Positions 60,181 to 64,000 of a DNA stretch of 64,000 nt are shown here, piece by piece (position 1 is the first letter of the stretch; the number at the start of each line of letters is the position of its first letter). Location of the stretch: contig CM038920.1 of assembly GCA_021904315.1 (NCBI GenBank), positions 14,818,001-14,882,000 of the forward strand, read 5' to 3'. The stretch is from Sphagnum magellanicum (taxonomy: Eukaryota > Streptophyta > Sphagnopsida > Sphagnales > Sphagnaceae). The translations under genes were made by a program, and so were the position numbers. The notes under the pieces were generated by a model. It worked only from the letters and a program-made list of their open reading frames with translations, searched no databases and was not told the DNA's origin.

Positions 60181-61345
60181 AAGAAAGCATGGGATGCCTA
60201 GTGAAGGTTGTATTTGAACATGAACAAACAACTTTTGCAAGGAATCCAATGCATAGTGCAATATCCACATCTAGGAATTTTTACACATATGGAATTGATA
60301 TGGAATGTTAATTTTAGATTTGGGGGGCACAAAGTCAAGACAACATATATCCCCTCAAACCAATTCCAAGATTTTATTAACGAGGAACATCACAATGACA
60401 TTCAACAACTTAGAAGAAATGAAAGAAGGAGATTGTTGTTCCCATGTTGGGATAATTATAGTGAATTCTCCAGGATTTGAATTTTCACGCATCTGGTTTC
60501 TTGCAAAGTCACATTTTTTTGCAAATTCAAAGTTTCTTGCACAACATTATTTTCTTTCACAATCCTAAGTTTTCTTTACATGTTTTATTTCTTGCATAAT
60601 ATGAGTTATTTTGAATTCTCGTGTTACAAGTATAATTGTAGTTATGGTTTGGAGGACAAAAAACAAATAATTTGTTGGCGTTAACAAAAGAAGTGGTTTT
60701 CATAAATAAGGCTTTTAATAAAAAAGGTAAAACAATCCCAAAAGGAAAAACAAAAACTTGAGTTACAACCGAGAATAATGGAAGGTCCCATAAAGGTTGT
60801 TGATGTATTTTTACCATCAAAACATTATATCTCCTCCCTATAGTTATAAAAATACATGTTATTTTGAAAAAGAACACATAAATGCCATGGGAACATTTTA
60901 CAAGGGGAAAAATTTGCATTTGTAGCACATGTTTCAAGAGCTTTAAAGGACTTCATACTAGAGATTTTGTGATTAGGCCTTTTTGTTTCACAAGTGATGG
61001 CAAAACATTGTTTAAATGTGCAACATCTTGTTGAGACTAATGTTTATTTCACCAAGGACACCTTTCTATGTGAACAAGACATATGTAACATAGCTAGAAA
61101 GTTAACAAAAGAAACATACAAGAAACATGATAACGATGCTAAAAGTGTTTGCACGTGGGTTTGAGAAAACATGTACCTTTTGTTTTGTTATCAAGAGAGT
61201 GGGTTGGAAGTTGGTGGAAAGCTAATTGGTACAAATATCGCGTTCACAATTGGAATTTAGAGTCCTTGGTAGTCAATGATGATGCAACATTATGGTCATT
61301 AAAATGCAATTGTAATCAATGTTACATTTGGAACAAATGAAAACA
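60181..61345. pseudogene. Coding-like shards, family unknown
   Basis: Plus-strand open frames 60208-60477 and 60305-60565 overlap in different frames (YIPSNQFQDFINEEHHNDIQ; LTRNITMTFNNLEEMKEGDC), and 61149-61337 is Trp-rich (REWVGSWWKANWYKYRVHNW). A minus frame 60937-60557 overlaps a low-complexity zone. I cannot assign any of them and see no exon joins. Confidence 0.25.
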
Positions 61346-62260
61346 AGGTAAATTTTCTTTTTGTAAATTTATTACATGTTTCAAAGTAATTCAAACCAAC
61401 AAAACATGGTGAACTATGATAATCACGATGGAAAAATGTTGAAACATTTTGATCTAAGGTTAATTTCCATGTTTCAATTTCCATTGTATACAATGATGGT
61501 GTTTGATGATTAGAAGAATGGTTGTTTAGATGCAAGGATCAAAACTAGATTGGAAACCAAATGTTTTCATTATTGATGATGTTGATGTGAAAAATAATAG
61601 TCAAAGGTAACATTTGAAATGTTTTATAGGTTGGCTCGCCAATATTTCAATGTAACTTATGTTTCTTTGTTATGTTTTAGGTTAGAACTTGTCTATGTTT
61701 CATTCGTAATTGTTTATGTTTCATTCATATTTTGTCTATGTTTCATCTAGTGACCTCAATATCAAACTGGGTTACGTTTCGAAGCTCTTCGATTTTGGGT
61801 ACCATTAAGATCTTTTGAACCCACTATGTTTCAATCAACTTAGCTTAGAACTAACTACAATTTAACATTTAAAAATATTAATGTCATTATATTAATGTAT
61901 GCATTTGTCCCAATCTTTATGGTTAATGCAATCTTTAAATAGTAAATATTATTAAATTTCTATTTAAAAAAAAATTCATCACAATAAATTAAATATTTTA
62001 ATGAAGATTATTCCCTATTAATTATTATTATATATAATAATGAATAGGTAGACTAAATTAGTTAATTATTATAGGTAGTTATTATTTTAATCTAATTAAT
62101 AATTGGATATTAAATACCTGGAACCACCCAACATTGACCATAAGCGTAAGAATCATTGCAAATTTTAATATTTTCTTCATTATTTAACCAAATCAATAAC
62201 GATCTTTATGTCATTAAAAATGTAAATTCAATTTTTTTTATAAACACCAAAAACAAGGAG
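61346..62260. other. No gene seen
   Basis: Short 'tatgtttcat' repeats at about 61690-61750, then very AT-rich DNA with an isolated 'aataggtaga'/'ataggtagtt' pair at about 62043-62080, a weak relative of the TAGG clusters. Confidence 0.35.
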
Positions 62261-62269
62261 CAAGGAAGA

Positions 62270-63850
62270 AAACATGAAGAGGAAAAATAATACATTTGTG
62301 ATATTTTGTCTCAATTTTTTGAAAAAAAATTGAACCTTCTGTATTTTCAAACCCCATATCTTTCTCATTTTTAGTCCATTTTAAGTGATTAAAAAACCTA
62401 TGACTAGGGATATACAAGACCTTTTTATCTTCCAAATGCAACAAAACAACAACAACAAAATTGTGATATTTTGTTTCAAATGTTTTGAAAAAAAAAAAAG
62501 TAACCTATGGCGCATTACAATTGCACTATAGTTGATCTTAGACATTTATTTAACTTCAAATGGTTAGCCTTAGTTTAGTGAAGCCTAAACACCATGTAAT
62601 AAAAAATTTAGTTGTAATTTAATTGATATTGTGTCTCAAATGTTTTGAAGAAAAAATTAAAAACCTTCTCTAGTTGCAAACCCCATATCTTTATCATTTT
62701 TAATCTCTTTCGAATTATCTAAAAACCTATGGGTGTATCAACTAAATATTTGCAAAACCTCTTTCAAATCCAAATGCGACAAAGTAATGACAAAAGAACT
62801 TAATCTCAAAATCCAAAATTACAACTTAATTTCAATTAGGGTAAATAGGCCTACTACCATACATTTAAGATTTCAAAGGAATTTGACTTCTTACACATTT
62901 TTTTTCTTTTTTTCTTAAAATAAATTTTGTAACCTTCGATTTAACACTTCCAATGTTACAAAAAATGCTCAATTTGGTTAAAGAACGAAGAAAATATGGG
63001 TTGTTTTGTGTAAAAGGGTTCATGTTTGATGATATATTTGTTAAAATAGTTTCAAATTTTGAAATTAAATTGTATTGTTATTGTTTAGTTGCATTTATAG
63101 CTCAAAGAAGTCTTGTAAATTGCTAATCGACACACCTATGGTTTTTTAAATCACTAAAAACAAACTTAAAAAGAAAAAAATACAGGGTTTCAAACTAAAG
63201 ATATTTAAAGTTTTTTTTTCAAAACATTTCAAATAAAATATCACAATTTTGGATTTTGAGATTAAGTTATTTTCTCATTGCTTTGATGCATTTGAAATTC
63301 CGAAAGTTTTTGTAGATCCTTAGTTGATGCACCCATAGCTTTTTAAATTACTCAAAATAAACTTACAATGAAAAAGATATGGGGTTTCAAACTAGAGAGG
63401 TTTAAAGTTTTTTTTCAAAACATTTGAAACAAAATATCACACTTTTGAAAATTGAGATTATATTCTTTCATTACTTTGTCGCATTTAAAGATCAAAAAAA
63501 TATTTTAGATTGTTAATTGTTGCACCCATAGCTTTTTAGATCGTTCAAAATAGACCTAAAATGAAAAAGATATGGGGTTTCAAACTAGAAAGGTTTTTAA
63601 GTTTTATGTTCAAAACGTTTGAAACAAAATATCATAGTTTCAAATGTTGATATTGAACTATTTTCCCACTAATTTGTTACATTTGGAGTTCAAAGAAATC
63701 CTTTAAATCATTAGTTGGTGCACCCATAGCTTTTTAGATCACTCAAAACAAACTTAAAATGAAAAAGATATGGGGTTTCAAACTAGAGAAGGTTAAAAAA
63801 AAATTCTTCAAAACATTTGAAACAAAATTTCAACTGGAATGCAACTATAA
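62270..63850. repeat. Tandem array of about 197 bp with inverted left arm
   Basis: On the right, four direct units are marked by 'gcacccatagctttttagat'-type sequence at about 63130, 63329, 63522 and 63720, each followed by 'aatgaaaaagatatggggtt' and 'tcaaaacatttgaaac'. On the left, the same unit is present in reverse orientation ('aaccccatatctttctcatt' at about 62350, 'aaccccatatctttatcatt' at about 62680). The two orientations face each other across about 62830-63020, so the block can fold back on itself. The array runs close to the window end; its limit is not visible. Similar units occur at 17440-17720. Confidence 0.8.
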
Positions 63851-64000
63851 TTTTTATCCCATATTGTTTGTCATAACTTCCAAGTTTGTAAACTACATAA
63901 TGAAATTGGTGCACCAAGTGTTTTGAAAAGGTGAAGTTGGCACCTAGGACAAACTAATAGGAAAGGTTTGACCTTAAAGGCCATGTGGTGAAAAAAGGAT

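Noticed and set aside
62270-63850. CRISPR-like array
   Set aside because: Units of about 197 bp are contiguous, diverged and partly inverted, with no unique spacers; the window is plant nuclear DNA.

Overview
The window looks like intergenic DNA from a land plant with a large, repeat-rich nuclear genome. It is AT-rich, has no continuous intact gene, and holds decayed plant-type elements of several classes: Ty3/gypsy, solo LTRs, CACTA-type, hAT-like, LINE, SINE-like and MITE. It also has interstitial TTTAGGG telomere repeats and gene relics with GT-AG introns. The depth of decay (stops and frameshifts every 30-100 codons, lost catalytic residues) suits a slowly purging genome such as a gymnosperm or fern. 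That taxonomic guess is an inference and not proven here.

Layout. 1-1.3 kb: a foldback element and a minisatellite. 1.6-8 kb: a plus-strand Ty3/gypsy relic whose gag, zinc knuckle, protease, RT, RNase H and start of integrase are all recognisable. It was invaded twice by one LTR family: a complete solo LTR at 4472-5302 with TG...CA ends and a 5-bp target duplication, and a 3'-truncated copy from 7466. 8-9.5 kb: unrecognised coding-like debris. 9.7-11.45 kb: an extremely AT-rich island. 11.6-25 kb: CACTA-type debris, including one element with both ends and a 3-bp target duplication (16424-18279), and the first copy of a long unidentified coding-like repeat (22.8-24.5 kb). 26.5-28.6 kb: minisatellites and duplications. 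31-33 kb: a minus-strand hAT-like transposase relic. 33.9-37.1 kb: a GC-richer island with a LINE RT fragment and two small TIR elements. 38-42 kb: a dense field of TAGG/CCTA inverted clusters and tRNA-like SINE pieces. 43.6-48.5 kb: four different tandem repeats in a row, ending in an array of about 11 hairpins separated by polypyrimidine. 48.7-52.7 kb: a decayed multi-exon plus-strand gene, possibly a DNA-methyltransferase-like protein. 53.7-56.5 kb: the second copy of the unidentified repeat, inverted. 56.6-57.0 kb: a Ulp1/C48 protease relic with its catalytic Cys replaced. 57.7-58.65 kb: a third copy of the LTR family. 62.3-63.85 kb: a tandem array of about 197 bp whose left part is inverted.

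Nothing here appears to work together as an intact pathway. The value lies in the nesting history, in several repeat architectures that I cannot match to a named family, and in two gene relics (methyltransferase-like and Ulp1-like) of the sort that plant transposons often carry.
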